Shown here piece after piece: positions 6,624-14,088 of a stretch of DNA of 26,809 nt. A program made the translations under genes and the position numbers. Origin of the DNA: an uncultured Lachnospiraceae bacterium (lineage in GTDB: Bacteria > Bacillota > Clostridia > Lachnospirales > Lachnospiraceae); contig CAKRQV010000024.1 of the NCBI GenBank assembly GCA_934394565.1, forward strand, positions 1 through 26,809. The letters run 5' to 3'. Position 1 is the stretch's first letter. The number at the start of each line of letters is the position of its first letter. Below the pieces are notes generated by a model. It worked only from the letters and a program-made list of their open reading frames with translations. It was not told where the DNA came from and made no database searches.

Positions 6624-7106
6624 ATGGCGATTATCAATATTTTAATGAGTATTCTGGCCGCAGGAATTGTCCTGTTGGAGATTCGGTGGATTCTGGTGTC
6701 TAATAAAAAGATAGAACTGGTGGGAAAGGATGATTACTTCCTGTTTGCGTTACTTCTTGCAGCCGCAGTTTGTCTGTGCCCGGTGACACTGGATGGTTCA
6801 ATTATGGCAGAAATAAGAAGTATGCTGGTATTTCTTGCCCTGTTTGGCAGTCTGGGTGTGAAAAGAGGATTAACATCGGAGGGTATCATTAAATTTGGCT
6901 ACAACATTTCCTGGTTGCTTGTGGATACTGTAAAAGTCGAAGAATATCAAATGGCCAAAATCAAAGTAACGTATAGTTATGGAGACAAAAAAGCAAGCCT
7001 GCTTTTCCATAAATACGATTTGAAAAAGGTGCTGGCTGTTACAGAAAAGTATACAGATACTATTTATATACAGCCGGCATTAGAGCCAATGTTGAAAATA
7101 AAATAA
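6624..7106 (+). CDS. small membrane protein of unknown function
   Basis: I do not recognise the family with certainty. The 160-aa product has three likely membrane helices: about residues 3-23, 42-58 and 66-82. A basic-rich soluble tail of about 75 residues follows, with beta-strand character (AKIKVTYSYGDKKASLLFHK) and resembling small bacterial PH-like or DUF5673-type tails. The gene is tightly placed between the UroD-family gene and the UlaG-like gene and has an AGAAAGGA ribosome site, so it is part of the operon. A helper role for the permease or a membrane-linked sensor would fit, but nothing in the sequence proves either. Confidence 0.65.
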   Translation: MAIINILMSILAAGIVLLEIRWILVSNKKIELVGKDDYFLFALLLAAAVCLCPVTLDGSIMAEIRSMLVFLALFGSLGVKRGLTSEGIIKFGYNISWLLVDTVKVEEYQMAKIKVTYSYGDKKASLLFHKYDLKKVLAVTEKYTDTIYIQPALEPMLKIK

Positions 7107-7126
7107 ACATAAAGGCAGGAAAAAGA

Positions 7127-8230
7127 ATGAGTAAGATCGATGAAATAACAAAAGAAAGCTGGATTATGAGTACTTTCCCGGAATGGGGAACCTGGCTGAA
7201 TGAGGAAATTGAAAATACAGAAGTTGCACCGGGAACGGTGGCTATGTGGTGGCTGGGATGCACGGGCATCTGGTTTAAGACACCGGGGGACTGTAATTTT
7301 ACTATTGATTTCTGGTGTGGTAACGGAAAGAGGACACATGGTGACGGATTGATGAAACCTGGACACCAGATGGCGAATATGTGTGGATGCCGTAAAATGC
7401 AGCCGAATCTGAGAGCTGTACCCTTTGTGCTGGATCCTTTTGCAGTAAGACATGTGGATGCGGTTCTGGCAACCCATTACCATCAGGATCATATGGATCC
7501 GAATTATGCGTCTCATGTGATTAAGAGTGGTATGACAACAACGGATGAGAATGGAAACACAATACCCGTTCCGTTTATCGGACCGAAAAAGTCGGTTGAA
7601 ACATGGATCAAATGGGGTGTACCGGAAGAACGCTGTCGTGTCGTGAAACCGGGTGATGTGATCCGGATTAAGGATGTTGAAATCCTCTGCCTGGATTCCT
7701 TTGACCGTACCTGTCTTGTTACAACAGATGATACAACAGAAAACCGTGAGAATCTGGTGGGGGTTTGCCCGATGGATATGGATGAAAAAGCAGTCAATTA
7801 TCTTGTGAAAACACCGGGTGGAAATGTCTATCACAGTGGAGACAGTCATTATTCTATTTATTTTGCAAAACATGGAAAAGATCATAAAATTGATGTGGCT
7901 TTTGGTTCCTATGGAGAAAATCCGGTGGGACTTGCAGATAAGATGACATCTGTGGATGTACTTCGCATGGCAGAAGCGCTGCGCTGTGAAGTGGTTATTC
8001 CGATTCATTATGATGTATGGACAAACTTTATGGCGGATTTGAATGAAATCAAAGTGCTGTATGATATGAAGAAAGATCGTCTGGGCTATACCTTCCATCC
8101 CTTCTTCTGGGAGGTCGGTGGAAGATATGTTTATCCGACGGATAAGGAAAAACGGGCATATCATCATGACAGAGGTTTTGAGGATTGCTTTGAAAAGGAG
8201 CCAAATACACCATTCCGTTCAATTTTATAA
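7127..8230 (+). CDS. ulaG: L-ascorbate-6-phosphate lactonase-like enzyme (UlaG family)
   Basis: The 367-aa protein matches E. coli UlaG closely from end to end. Shared stretches include STFPEWG, WLNEEIE, VAPGT, AMWWLGCTGIW, VLDPFAVR and KTPGGNVYHSGDSHYS. The metallo-beta-lactamase metal motif is THYHQDHMD, with His117, His119, Asp121 and His122. UlaG opens the lactone ring of L-ascorbate 6-phosphate to give 3-keto-L-gulonate 6-phosphate in the cytosol. It is the last gene of block 2, just after the small membrane protein and 96 bp before the regulator. Identity looks high enough for the same reaction class, but without UlaD/E/F nearby the actual lactone substrate remains open. A long open frame on the opposite strand is only its shadow. 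Confidence 0.95.
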   Translation: MSKIDEITKESWIMSTFPEWGTWLNEEIENTEVAPGTVAMWWLGCTGIWFKTPGDCNFTIDFWCGNGKRTHGDGLMKPGHQMANMCGCRKMQPNLRAVPFVLDPFAVRHVDAVLATHYHQDHMDPNYASHVIKSGMTTTDENGNTIPVPFIGPKKSVETWIKWGVPEERCRVVKPGDVIRIKDVEILCLDSFDRTCLVTTDDTTENRENLVGVCPMDMDEKAVNYLVKTPGGNVYHSGDSHYSIYFAKHGKDHKIDVAFGSYGENPVGLADKMTSVDVLRMAEALRCEVVIPIHYDVWTNFMADLNEIKVLYDMKKDRLGYTFHPFFWEVGGRYVYPTDKEKRAYHHDRGFEDCFEKEPNTPFRSIL

Positions 8231-8234
8231 AATT

Positions 8235-8268
8235 TTATGATTGTTTTACTTCCATATATGAGTGTTTT
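8235..8268 (+). promoter_or_regulatory. paired operator-like sites upstream of the DeoR gene
   Basis: TTATGATTGTTTT (8235-8247) and ATATGAGTGTTTT (8256-8268) are spaced exactly 21 bp apart. Their reverse complements, AAAACAATCATAA and AAAACACTCATAT, match the block 1 sites. This suggests autoregulation of the DeoR-family gene. I could not identify a convincing -35/-10 pair here; CATAAT at 8297-8302 is a possible -10. Confidence 0.5.
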
Positions 8269-8326
8269 CATGTACATTTAAGGTGATACATGCAAACATA
8301 ATAAAAAGGATTATGGGGGATATGCG

Positions 8327-9091
8327 ATGAAACAAAGTCGTTCGGTGGTAAATGCCAGAAGAGAATTTATTCTAAATGAACTGGAAAAAACAGGAACAGT
8401 AGAAGTAAAAGTTCTTGCAGAACGTTTGCAGGTATCCTATCTGACAATACGAAGGGATCTGCAGTATCTGGAGGATCACAAGCTGCTTGAACGTTTTTAC
8501 GGAGGCGCCCGTGGTGGCGATGAAAGTCTGCTGAAAACACCGGAAAAAGGGATCTTGTATTACAGAGAAAAAATTGCAAAATTTGCGGCATCTCTGATCG
8601 AGGATGGTGACAGCATTTTCATCAATACAAGTTCTACGGCTTTGGGTATCGTAAAGTATATTACAGCAAAAAATGTAACGATCATTACAAACAATGGCAA
8701 TATTATCAGCGAAAAGAACCCGCCAAATGCGACAGTCGTGTTGCTTGGAGGTGAGCTTCGTTACCAGAAAGGAACTATGGTGGGGTCTTTTGCGCTGAAT
8801 AATATGAACCGTGTGACGGCCAGAAAAAGTTTTGTCGGCTGTAGAGGATTAAGCCCTGATCTCGGGATGACGACAGAGCTGTATGATGAGGCCAATATCA
8901 ATGCAAAAATGATCAGTCGGGTTACGGAGACATCGTACATACTTGCAGATCATACAAAGCTGGGAAATAAGAGCAGTTTTATATCCTGCAAGGCCAGTGA
9001 AATTGCCAATATTATTACGGATGTGGAAGCACCGCGCGATATCGTCAATGCGTTCCGGGAAAAGGGTGTGGAAGTGTACCAGATCGACTGA
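8327..9091 (+). CDS. DeoR/GlpR-family transcriptional regulator
   Basis: The 254-aa regulator has the DeoR helix-turn-helix near residues 20-55, with LAERLQVSYLTIRRDLQYLE and then RFYGGA. A C-terminal sugar-phosphate-binding (DeoRC) domain follows, with IEDGDSIFINTSSTALGIVKY and the GGELRYQKGTMVG segment. Such proteins usually repress sugar operons and release DNA when a phosphorylated sugar binds. E. coli UlaR is also a DeoR-family protein and responds to L-ascorbate 6-phosphate. It heads block 3 together with HPr, Enzyme I and the FG-GAP protein, and operator-like sites lie upstream of all three blocks. A GGGGGAT ribosome site precedes ATG 8327. Confidence 0.92.
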   Translation: MKQSRSVVNARREFILNELEKTGTVEVKVLAERLQVSYLTIRRDLQYLEDHKLLERFYGGARGGDESLLKTPEKGILYYREKIAKFAASLIEDGDSIFINTSSTALGIVKYITAKNVTIITNNGNIISEKNPPNATVVLLGGELRYQKGTMVGSFALNNMNRVTARKSFVGCRGLSPDLGMTTELYDEANINAKMISRVTETSYILADHTKLGNKSSFISCKASEIANIITDVEAPRDIVNAFREKGVEVYQID

Positions 9092-9110
9092 TAGTGTTAA
9101 GGAGGAAAAC

Positions 9111-9374
9111 ATGATTAGCAAGAAAGTCACTGTTATTAATAAATCGGGATTGCATTTAAGACCGGCCAGTTTAATGTCACAGATTGCGTCAAACTGTCCA
9201 TCAGAAATAGAATTTATCAAGGGCGAAAAGGTCATTAACCCTAAAAGTGTTCTGATGCTGATGGCGGGTGGAATCATGTGTGGTGATGAGATTGAAATCC
9301 GGTGCGAAGGTGAGCATGAAGCAGAGGATATGAATACACTGGTGGAAGCAATTAACAGTGGTCTTGGCGAGTAG
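9111..9374 (+). CDS. ptsH: HPr, PTS phosphocarrier protein
   Basis: The 87-aa protein is a complete HPr. The active-site motif SGLHLRPAS places the phosphorylated His at residue 15, and Ser46 in NPKSVLMLM matches the regulatory serine modified by HPr kinase in Firmicutes. The start at 9111 has a strong AAGGAGGA ribosome site and gives the normal family length, so a longer open frame starting further upstream is rejected. It passes phosphate from Enzyme I (next gene, 9-bp gap) to the EIIA protein encoded at 1536. A pathway-embedded HPr is unusual, because general ptsH/ptsI genes normally stand alone. Whether this is a second copy or the only one in the genome cannot be told from the window. 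Confidence 0.95.
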   Translation: MISKKVTVINKSGLHLRPASLMSQIASNCPSEIEFIKGEKVINPKSVLMLMAGGIMCGDEIEIRCEGEHEAEDMNTLVEAINSGLGE

Positions 9375-9383
9375 AGGTCTGTT

Positions 9384-11063
9384 ATGGAAAAAATCAGAGT
9401 GGAACGTATCGCATCAAAAGGAATTACTGCAGGTAAGATACGACCGGTAGTAAAGCAGGTTCTTGAGGCGGATCTGTATATCCCGGAGGCTCCGGAAAAG
9501 GAGATTGCCATTTACGATGCGGCGGTAAAAAAGGTTGCCGGAAAGCTGGAAAAACAGGCGCAGGACAATGCGATTTTTGGCGGTCATCTTGAACTTGTCA
9601 AAGATATTGCCCTGCAGCAGGGCGTAATGGATAAGATTCAAAATGGGCAGAATGTTCAGCAGGCTCTGGTGCAGACGGTGGATGAGTACAGAGTCATCTT
9701 TGAAATGATGGATGACGAATATATGAGAGAACGTGCAACAGATATCGTGGATGTCCGGGATCAGCTGTTACGGGCGATAAAAGGAATCGAGGAGCTTTCG
9801 TTTACAGATCTGGAAAAACAGACGATTTTAGTTGCGAAGGATCTGACACCATCCGATACGGCCACTATTAATTTTGAACGAGTCTGTGGATTTATTACAG
9901 AAGAAGGTGGTGTGACGAGCCATGTTTCCATAATTGCCAGAAATCATGCTGTGCCGGCGTTTGTTGGTGTGAGCGGTATTATGGATAAGGTCAGGGATCA
10001 GGAAGAGGTTATTCTGGATGCTGTAGATGGTTATATTATTCTGGAGCCGGACGAACAGACAAAGGCGGTATATCTGCAGAAAATAAAAGACTATGATGAT
10101 TTACAGACTGCGATGGAGCAGGAAGCCGGACAGGCCGCAGTCACAACAGACGGACATAGTGTGCAGGTGTGCGCCAATGTCGGTAATCTGCAGGATGTAG
10201 AACAGGCGGTAACCAAAGGCATAGACGGTATCGGGCTTTTCCGCAGCGAGTTTCTATATATGGAAAATACACATTTTCCAACAGAAGAGGAACAGTTTGA
10301 GGCATATAAAAAAGCAGCTGAACAGGTTGGAAAGGATATCATCATACGGACACTGGATATTGGTGGCGATAAGGAGCTTTCGTATTATGCGTGGGATCCG
10401 GAGGAAAATCCGTTTCTGGGATGGAGAGCTATCCGTATATGTCTGACAAAAAAGGATATTTTCAAGACACAGCTGCGGGCTTTACTGCGGGCCAGTGCGT
10501 ATGGAACTATCCGTATTATGTATCCGATGATCATATCACTGGAAGAGCTGCGAGAGGCCAATGCTCTTTTGGAGGAATGTAAAGAAGAGCTGCGGCAGGA
10601 AAAGATTTCCTTTGATGAGAATATTCAAACAGGTATAATGATGGAGACACCGGCATCAGTTTTCTTGGCACAGGATTTTGCAAAGGAAGTTGAGTTTTTC
10701 AGCATCGGAACCAACGATCTGACCCAGTATGTGCTGGCTGTGGATCGTGGAAATACAAAGATTGCTGCATTATATGACAGCTTTCATCCGGCAGTTATCC
10801 GGGCGATCGCAGCGATTATTACAGCCGGACATCAGGCTGGGATATCTGTCGGTATGTGTGGGGAATTTGCCAGTGATGAGAATGCGATCCGTCTCTTGCT
10901 TGGTCTGGGGCTGGACGAGTTCAGTGTGAATGCAGGTTCTGTGGCTCTGGTAAAACACAAGATTCGAAACAGTTCATTGTCAGAATGTCAGAAGCTGGCA
11001 AAAACGGTTTTGGAAAAGACAACCACGAAAGAAGTGTACGATTGTGTGAGGATAAAAAAATGA
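9384..11063 (+). CDS. ptsI: PTS Enzyme I (phosphoenolpyruvate-protein phosphotransferase)
   Basis: The 559-aa cytosolic protein is a full-length Enzyme I; the family is about 540-580 residues. It has an N-terminal HPr-binding region, then the phospho-His motif GGVTSHVSIIARNHAVPAFV with His180. The C-terminal PEP-binding barrel includes GIGLFRSEFLYM, the FFSIGTNDLTQYVLAVDRGN signature and the Cys loop GMCGEFASDENA. It transfers phosphate from PEP to HPr. It follows the HPr gene directly and overlaps the next gene by ATGA, so it is translationally coupled. Its presence gives the locus a self-contained phosphorelay (EI, HPr, IIA, IIB, IIC), although cross-talk with a general PTS is likely. Confidence 0.96.
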   Translation: MEKIRVERIASKGITAGKIRPVVKQVLEADLYIPEAPEKEIAIYDAAVKKVAGKLEKQAQDNAIFGGHLELVKDIALQQGVMDKIQNGQNVQQALVQTVDEYRVIFEMMDDEYMRERATDIVDVRDQLLRAIKGIEELSFTDLEKQTILVAKDLTPSDTATINFERVCGFITEEGGVTSHVSIIARNHAVPAFVGVSGIMDKVRDQEEVILDAVDGYIILEPDEQTKAVYLQKIKDYDDLQTAMEQEAGQAAVTTDGHSVQVCANVGNLQDVEQAVTKGIDGIGLFRSEFLYMENTHFPTEEEQFEAYKKAAEQVGKDIIIRTLDIGGDKELSYYAWDPEENPFLGWRAIRICLTKKDIFKTQLRALLRASAYGTIRIMYPMIISLEELREANALLEECKEELRQEKISFDENIQTGIMMETPASVFLAQDFAKEVEFFSIGTNDLTQYVLAVDRGNTKIAALYDSFHPAVIRAIAAIITAGHQAGISVGMCGEFASDENAIRLLLGLGLDEFSVNAGSVALVKHKIRNSSLSECQKLAKTVLEKTTTKEVYDCVRIKK

Positions 11064-12103
11064 AAGCAGTAAAATATAAGACACATAATCTGGAAAAATG
11101 TTATTCGATTGCACCGCTATACTATCAGGAAAAACAGCATATTCTGGTAGCTGCCGAGAAGCAGGACAGATGTATGCTGTTTGATGAAGATGGTGCGTAT
11201 GAGGAAACCATATGGGATGGCCCGGGAGGAACCATGTCCATGGTACAGATTCCCTGCAGTGATGGGGTGTTTCTTGCTACACATAAATTTTACTCTCCCA
11301 ACGATGGTAAAGAGGCAAAAATTGTCATTGTTACGCCGGATGGAAAAGGGCAGTGGACAAGTCGTGTGCTGGTTGAGCTTCCTTTTGTTCACCGATTTGA
11401 TATTCTGTCCGCTGATGGTAAACAGTATATCATTGCTTGTACGATTAAGTCTGCACATGAGTACAAGGATGACTGGCGAACACCGGGAAAAATCTGGGTG
11501 GCAGAATTACCTAAAGACCTTGCGGTATATGATGAACAGCATCAGTTGGAAATGCGATGCCTGAAGGGTGATCTGCTGAAGAATCATGGATACTGTAAGG
11601 TGAAATGCGATGGTGAAGAATGCGCTGTTATTGCAACGGAGTCTGGTGTTTTCCGTGTGGATCCGCCGAACAGAGATGCAGACTGGCAGGTTAAGCAGTT
11701 GACAAAAGATCCGGCCAGTGATGTTGCCTTTGGAGATTTTGACAAGGATGGAGAGACGGAGATGCTGGTCATTACACCGTTTCATGGAGATACCATCAAA
11801 ATTTACAAAAAATCTGTAGACAGTTACTGTTGTATCTTTACATATGAATTTCCAATGGAATTTTCTCATGCCATCTGGGGGGCTCACCTTCAGGACAGGG
11901 ATGTTGTATTTCTTGGACATCGCAAAGGAAAAAGAGATCTTCTTGTGATGTATTATGATGAGACAGAGAAAACATATGCTGCTACAGTGCTTGATCAGGA
12001 TGTGGGTCCGGCAAATGCATATTTTTACCAGAAAGATGGAGAAGACCGACTGGTTGCAACGAACAGGGAAACAAATGAAATTGCATTCTATCGTATGGTT
12101 TAA
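11060..12103 (+). CDS. cytosolic FG-GAP/VCBS-repeat-like beta-propeller protein, function unknown
   Basis: From the ATG overlapping the Enzyme I stop, the product is 347 aa. A longer frame beginning at 10985 inside the Enzyme I gene is less likely. A clear FG-GAP/VCBS calcium-loop motif, VAFGDFDKDGETEMLVI, appears near residue 222. Repeating W/F-rich beta-strand blocks (for example LVAAEKQDRCMLFDEDG, MVQIPCSDGVFLATHKF, VATNRETNEIAFYRMV) suggest a six- or seven-bladed propeller. There is no signal peptide, whereas most FG-GAP proteins are secreted. It ends block 3 and is followed by a terminator. It could be an enzyme such as a sugar dehydratase/isomerase-type propeller, or a scaffold. I make no firm functional call. 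Confidence 0.65.
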   Translation: MKAVKYKTHNLEKCYSIAPLYYQEKQHILVAAEKQDRCMLFDEDGAYEETIWDGPGGTMSMVQIPCSDGVFLATHKFYSPNDGKEAKIVIVTPDGKGQWTSRVLVELPFVHRFDILSADGKQYIIACTIKSAHEYKDDWRTPGKIWVAELPKDLAVYDEQHQLEMRCLKGDLLKNHGYCKVKCDGEECAVIATESGVFRVDPPNRDADWQVKQLTKDPASDVAFGDFDKDGETEMLVITPFHGDTIKIYKKSVDSYCCIFTYEFPMEFSHAIWGAHLQDRDVVFLGHRKGKRDLLVMYYDETEKTYAATVLDQDVGPANAYFYQKDGEDRLVATNRETNEIAFYRMV

Positions 12104-12165
12104 AGTATTTATCTGACAGAGTAATTGAAACGATTTATATATGGCATAGATAGCAATACCTTGGC

Positions 12166-12191
12166 AAAGACACTCATTGGAGAGTGTCTTT
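12166..12191 (+). terminator. terminator of the PTS locus
   Basis: AAAGACACTC (12166-12175) pairs perfectly with GAGTGTCTTT (12182-12191) around a 6-nt loop, followed by a T-containing tail (TGTTGCATTTT). It lies 62 bp beyond the FG-GAP gene. The rest of the 324-bp gap to the next gene is A+T-rich and holds only the promoter at 12257. Confidence 0.75.
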
Positions 12192-12256
12192 GTTGCATTT
12201 TAGCAAAAAAATATAACTGATAATGTGTAGACTGCTGATAAAAATGAAAAGAAGAA

Positions 12257-12285
12257 TTGACAAATCCAGAAAAAAGAGATATAGT
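12257..12285 (+). promoter_or_regulatory. sigma-A promoter of the first Rpn-like gene
   Basis: A consensus -35 TTGACA (12257-12262), a 17-bp spacer and a -10 TATAGT (12280-12285). The start codon is 143 bp downstream, implying a long A+T-rich leader in which I see no clear structure. Confidence 0.75.
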
Positions 12286-12427
12286 AAATAAGACGAGAAA
12301 AATAGTTAAATAAAATTGATGCAAAAATTACATTTCACAATATATCCTCGTCAGTTGCTTATAGCATATCAGATTTTAACAGTCGTTAAATTTTTCAAAA
12401 CAGAAGAAAACAAAACAGGGAGTTTAT

Positions 12428-13204
12428 ATGGGACAGAAGGATTTAAGTGAAAAGATTCTTGTGGCATATGATGATGTATTCGCGGATATTGTCAATGTAT
12501 TGCTGTTTAAGGGACAGTCTATGATTTTGCCGGAGGAATTGGAGGAGAGAGGAGCGAAGGCTGTTTATAAGGAAGATGGCCTGCTGCATGAATTGGACCG
12601 GGATATGGTATTCCGGGTGATAGGCTATGATGGGACAACCTACCGTGCGCAGCTGAATGAAAAGATGTCAGAAGTTGTGCGCTATCCGGTGCTTACGATC
12701 GTCTTGTATTTTGAATATCAGAAAAGATGGAATTCGCCGGTATCTCTGCTTGAAAAAGTGGAGGTTCCGGAGGGGCTGGATTCATATGTGCCGGATTATC
12801 GAATGAATCTTTTTGAGATAGCGTATCTGAGCGAGGAACAGGTGAAGCTGTTCCAGTCAGATTTTAAAATTGTAGCCGATTACTTTGTACAGAAGAGAAA
12901 AAACAAAGAGTACAGGCCGTCGAATATGACGATACGGCATGTGGAGGCGGTTTTACAGCTGTTGTCGGTCATGGAAAATGACAGCAGATTTCTGGAAATA
13001 CAATATATGGAAAATGGAAGGAAGGTAGAAACAATGTGTGATGTATTGGACAGAGCAATAGAAAAAGGTGTAGAACAGGGTGTGAACGAAGAACGAAAAG
13101 CGCTAATGAGTACGATGTATAAAAATGGCTATACAGTAAAGCAGATTGCACAGATGACGGACAGAGAGGAACTGGAAGTAAAAGATATCCTGCAGCTGCT
13201 GTAA
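12428..13204 (+). CDS. Rpn-like / PD-(D/E)XK nuclease-transposase family protein
   Basis: The 258-aa protein resembles the Lachnospiraceae proteins annotated as Rpn-family recombination-promoting nucleases or PD-(D/E)XK putative transposases. It has an N-terminal AYDDVFADIVNVLLFKG segment, a core DRDMVFRVIGYDGTTYRAQLN in the nuclease position, YPVLTIVLYF, and a C-terminal EQGVNEERKALMSTMYKNGYT tail with QIAQM...LEVKDILQLL. The usual E-x-Q catalytic pair is not obvious, so activity is uncertain. It has its own promoter and long leader, and no partner gene lies nearby. A second, different member of the superfamily is encoded at 23812. Confidence 0.7.
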   Translation: MGQKDLSEKILVAYDDVFADIVNVLLFKGQSMILPEELEERGAKAVYKEDGLLHELDRDMVFRVIGYDGTTYRAQLNEKMSEVVRYPVLTIVLYFEYQKRWNSPVSLLEKVEVPEGLDSYVPDYRMNLFEIAYLSEEQVKLFQSDFKIVADYFVQKRKNKEYRPSNMTIRHVEAVLQLLSVMENDSRFLEIQYMENGRKVETMCDVLDRAIEKGVEQGVNEERKALMSTMYKNGYTVKQIAQMTDREELEVKDILQLL

Positions 13205-13323
13205 GGAAAATACGATGCATGTTCTGCTAATAAATACATAAAACAGACAGATACTAATTGTGCAGAGATTCAAATGCATCTGGAAATAATCGAAAAAACC
13301 ATTTGAAAAATAATAAAAACTAC

Positions 13324-13355
13324 TTGCCAAGGGGCCACATTCATGGTAATATAAT
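13324..13355 (+). promoter_or_regulatory. promoter of the tRNA cluster
   Basis: A -35 TTGCCA (13324-13329) is followed by overlapping -10 candidates TAATAT (13347-13352, 17-bp spacer) and TATAAT (13350-13355, 20-bp spacer). CATTCATG (13338-13345) and CATGAATG (13369-13376) form an inverted repeat around the -10 and start, of unknown meaning. Confidence 0.6.
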
Positions 13356-13390
13356 CTACGGTCACTGTCATGAATGGTGTGTAATGTTAT

Positions 13391-13462
13391 GGCTCCTTGG
13401 TCAAGCGGTTAAGACACCGCCCTTTCACGGCGGTAACATGGGTTCAAATCCCGTAGGAGTCA
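13391..13462 (+). tRNA. tRNA-Glu (TTC)
   Basis: The acceptor GGCTCCT pairs with AGGAGTC. The anticodon arm CCGCC-CTTTCAC-GGCGG carries TTC, the T-loop is GGTTCAAATCC, and the discriminator is A. CCA is not encoded. It is the first of four tRNAs in one transcript. Confidence 0.95.
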
Positions 13463-13485
13463 GTCCCTTTGGGAATCAGACATAT

Positions 13486-13559
13486 GGACCTTTAGCTCAG
13501 TTGGTTAGAGCAACCGGCTCATAACCGGTCGGTCCCGGGTTCAAGTCCCTGAAGGTCCA
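13486..13559 (+). tRNA. tRNA-Met (CAT), elongator type
   Basis: The acceptor GGACCTT pairs with AAGGTCC, with discriminator A. The anticodon arm ACCGG-CTCATAA-CCGGT carries CAT. The paired first base, and the absence of three consecutive G-C pairs in the anticodon stem, favour elongator Met over initiator. An Ile2-type (lysidine) identity cannot be formally excluded. Confidence 0.9.
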
Positions 13560-13574
13560 TTTTTAGTTTTATAA

Positions 13575-13648
13575 GGCCCGGTGGCTCAGTTGGTTAGAGC
13601 GCCGCCCTGTCACGGCGGAGGTCATGGGTTCGAGCCCCATTCGGGTCG
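13575..13648 (+). tRNA. tRNA-Asp (GTC)
   Basis: The acceptor GGCCCGG pairs with TCGGGTC (two G-U pairs), and the discriminator G is typical for Asp. The anticodon arm CCGCC-CTGTCAC-GGCGG carries GTC. CCA is not encoded. Confidence 0.95.
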
Positions 13649-13669
13649 TTTTCAATGCAAATTGAATAT

Positions 13670-13755
13670 GCCGCAGTGGCGGAATAGGCAGACGCCCGGG
13701 ACTTAAAATCCCGTGGGTAGTGATACCCGTGCCGGTTCGACCCCGGCCTGCGGCA
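13670..13755 (+). tRNA. tRNA-Leu (TAA)
   Basis: An 86-nt class II tRNA. The acceptor GCCGCAG pairs with CTGCGGC, with discriminator A. The anticodon loop ACTTAAAAT carries TAA, and a long variable arm (TGGGTAGTGATACCCG) is present. It is the last tRNA before the terminator. Confidence 0.95.
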
Positions 13756-13770
13756 GTATCTGTTTTTGAG

Positions 13771-13799
13771 ATGCTCGGTGTATACCGGGTATTTTTTTT
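13771..13799 (+). terminator. terminator of the tRNA cluster
   Basis: ATGCTCGGT pairs with ACCGGGTAT (two G-U pairs) around a GTAT loop, followed by eight T. It separates the tRNA operon from the uracil genes. Confidence 0.85.
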
Positions 13800-14031
13800 G
13801 CGCATATATATAGGAAGAAATGATCTGTGGATTATTTTTGCGCTGCCATGCATATGAAAAAATGTCCGGTGGATTATTTCGAGTGCAGAAAAACAGAAAG
13901 TATGTATATTCAGTAGGCAACATGGCCACAATATTCTTACTGGTGAAATAGTGGTATATCTTTGCAGAAACACAGAGGCTGCGGTATTTTATCAATGAGA
14001 CTAATGAATATTTATAATTGGAAATGTTCAA

Positions 14032-14060
14032 TTGACCATGGCACATAAACTGGGTATAAT
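14032..14060 (+). promoter_or_regulatory. sigma-A promoter of uraA
   Basis: A -35 TTGACC (14032-14037), a 17-bp spacer and a consensus -10 TATAAT (14055-14060). The leader is only about 22 nt, too short for a PyrR attenuator, so pyrimidine control, if any, is not by leader attenuation here. Confidence 0.85.
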
Positions 14061-14088
14061 AAGAAAAACGAAAGAGGAGAAAGAGTTT

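Noticed and set aside
7064..8167. 367-codon open frame on the minus strand
   Set aside because: It is antisense to the strongly supported UlaG-like gene, has Cys/His/Ile-rich composition typical of a shadow frame, and shows no domain.
8943..9374. 143-codon version of HPr with an earlier start
   Set aside because: The extra N-terminus lies inside the DeoR gene in another frame. ATG 9111 has a strong ribosome site and gives the normal 87-residue HPr.
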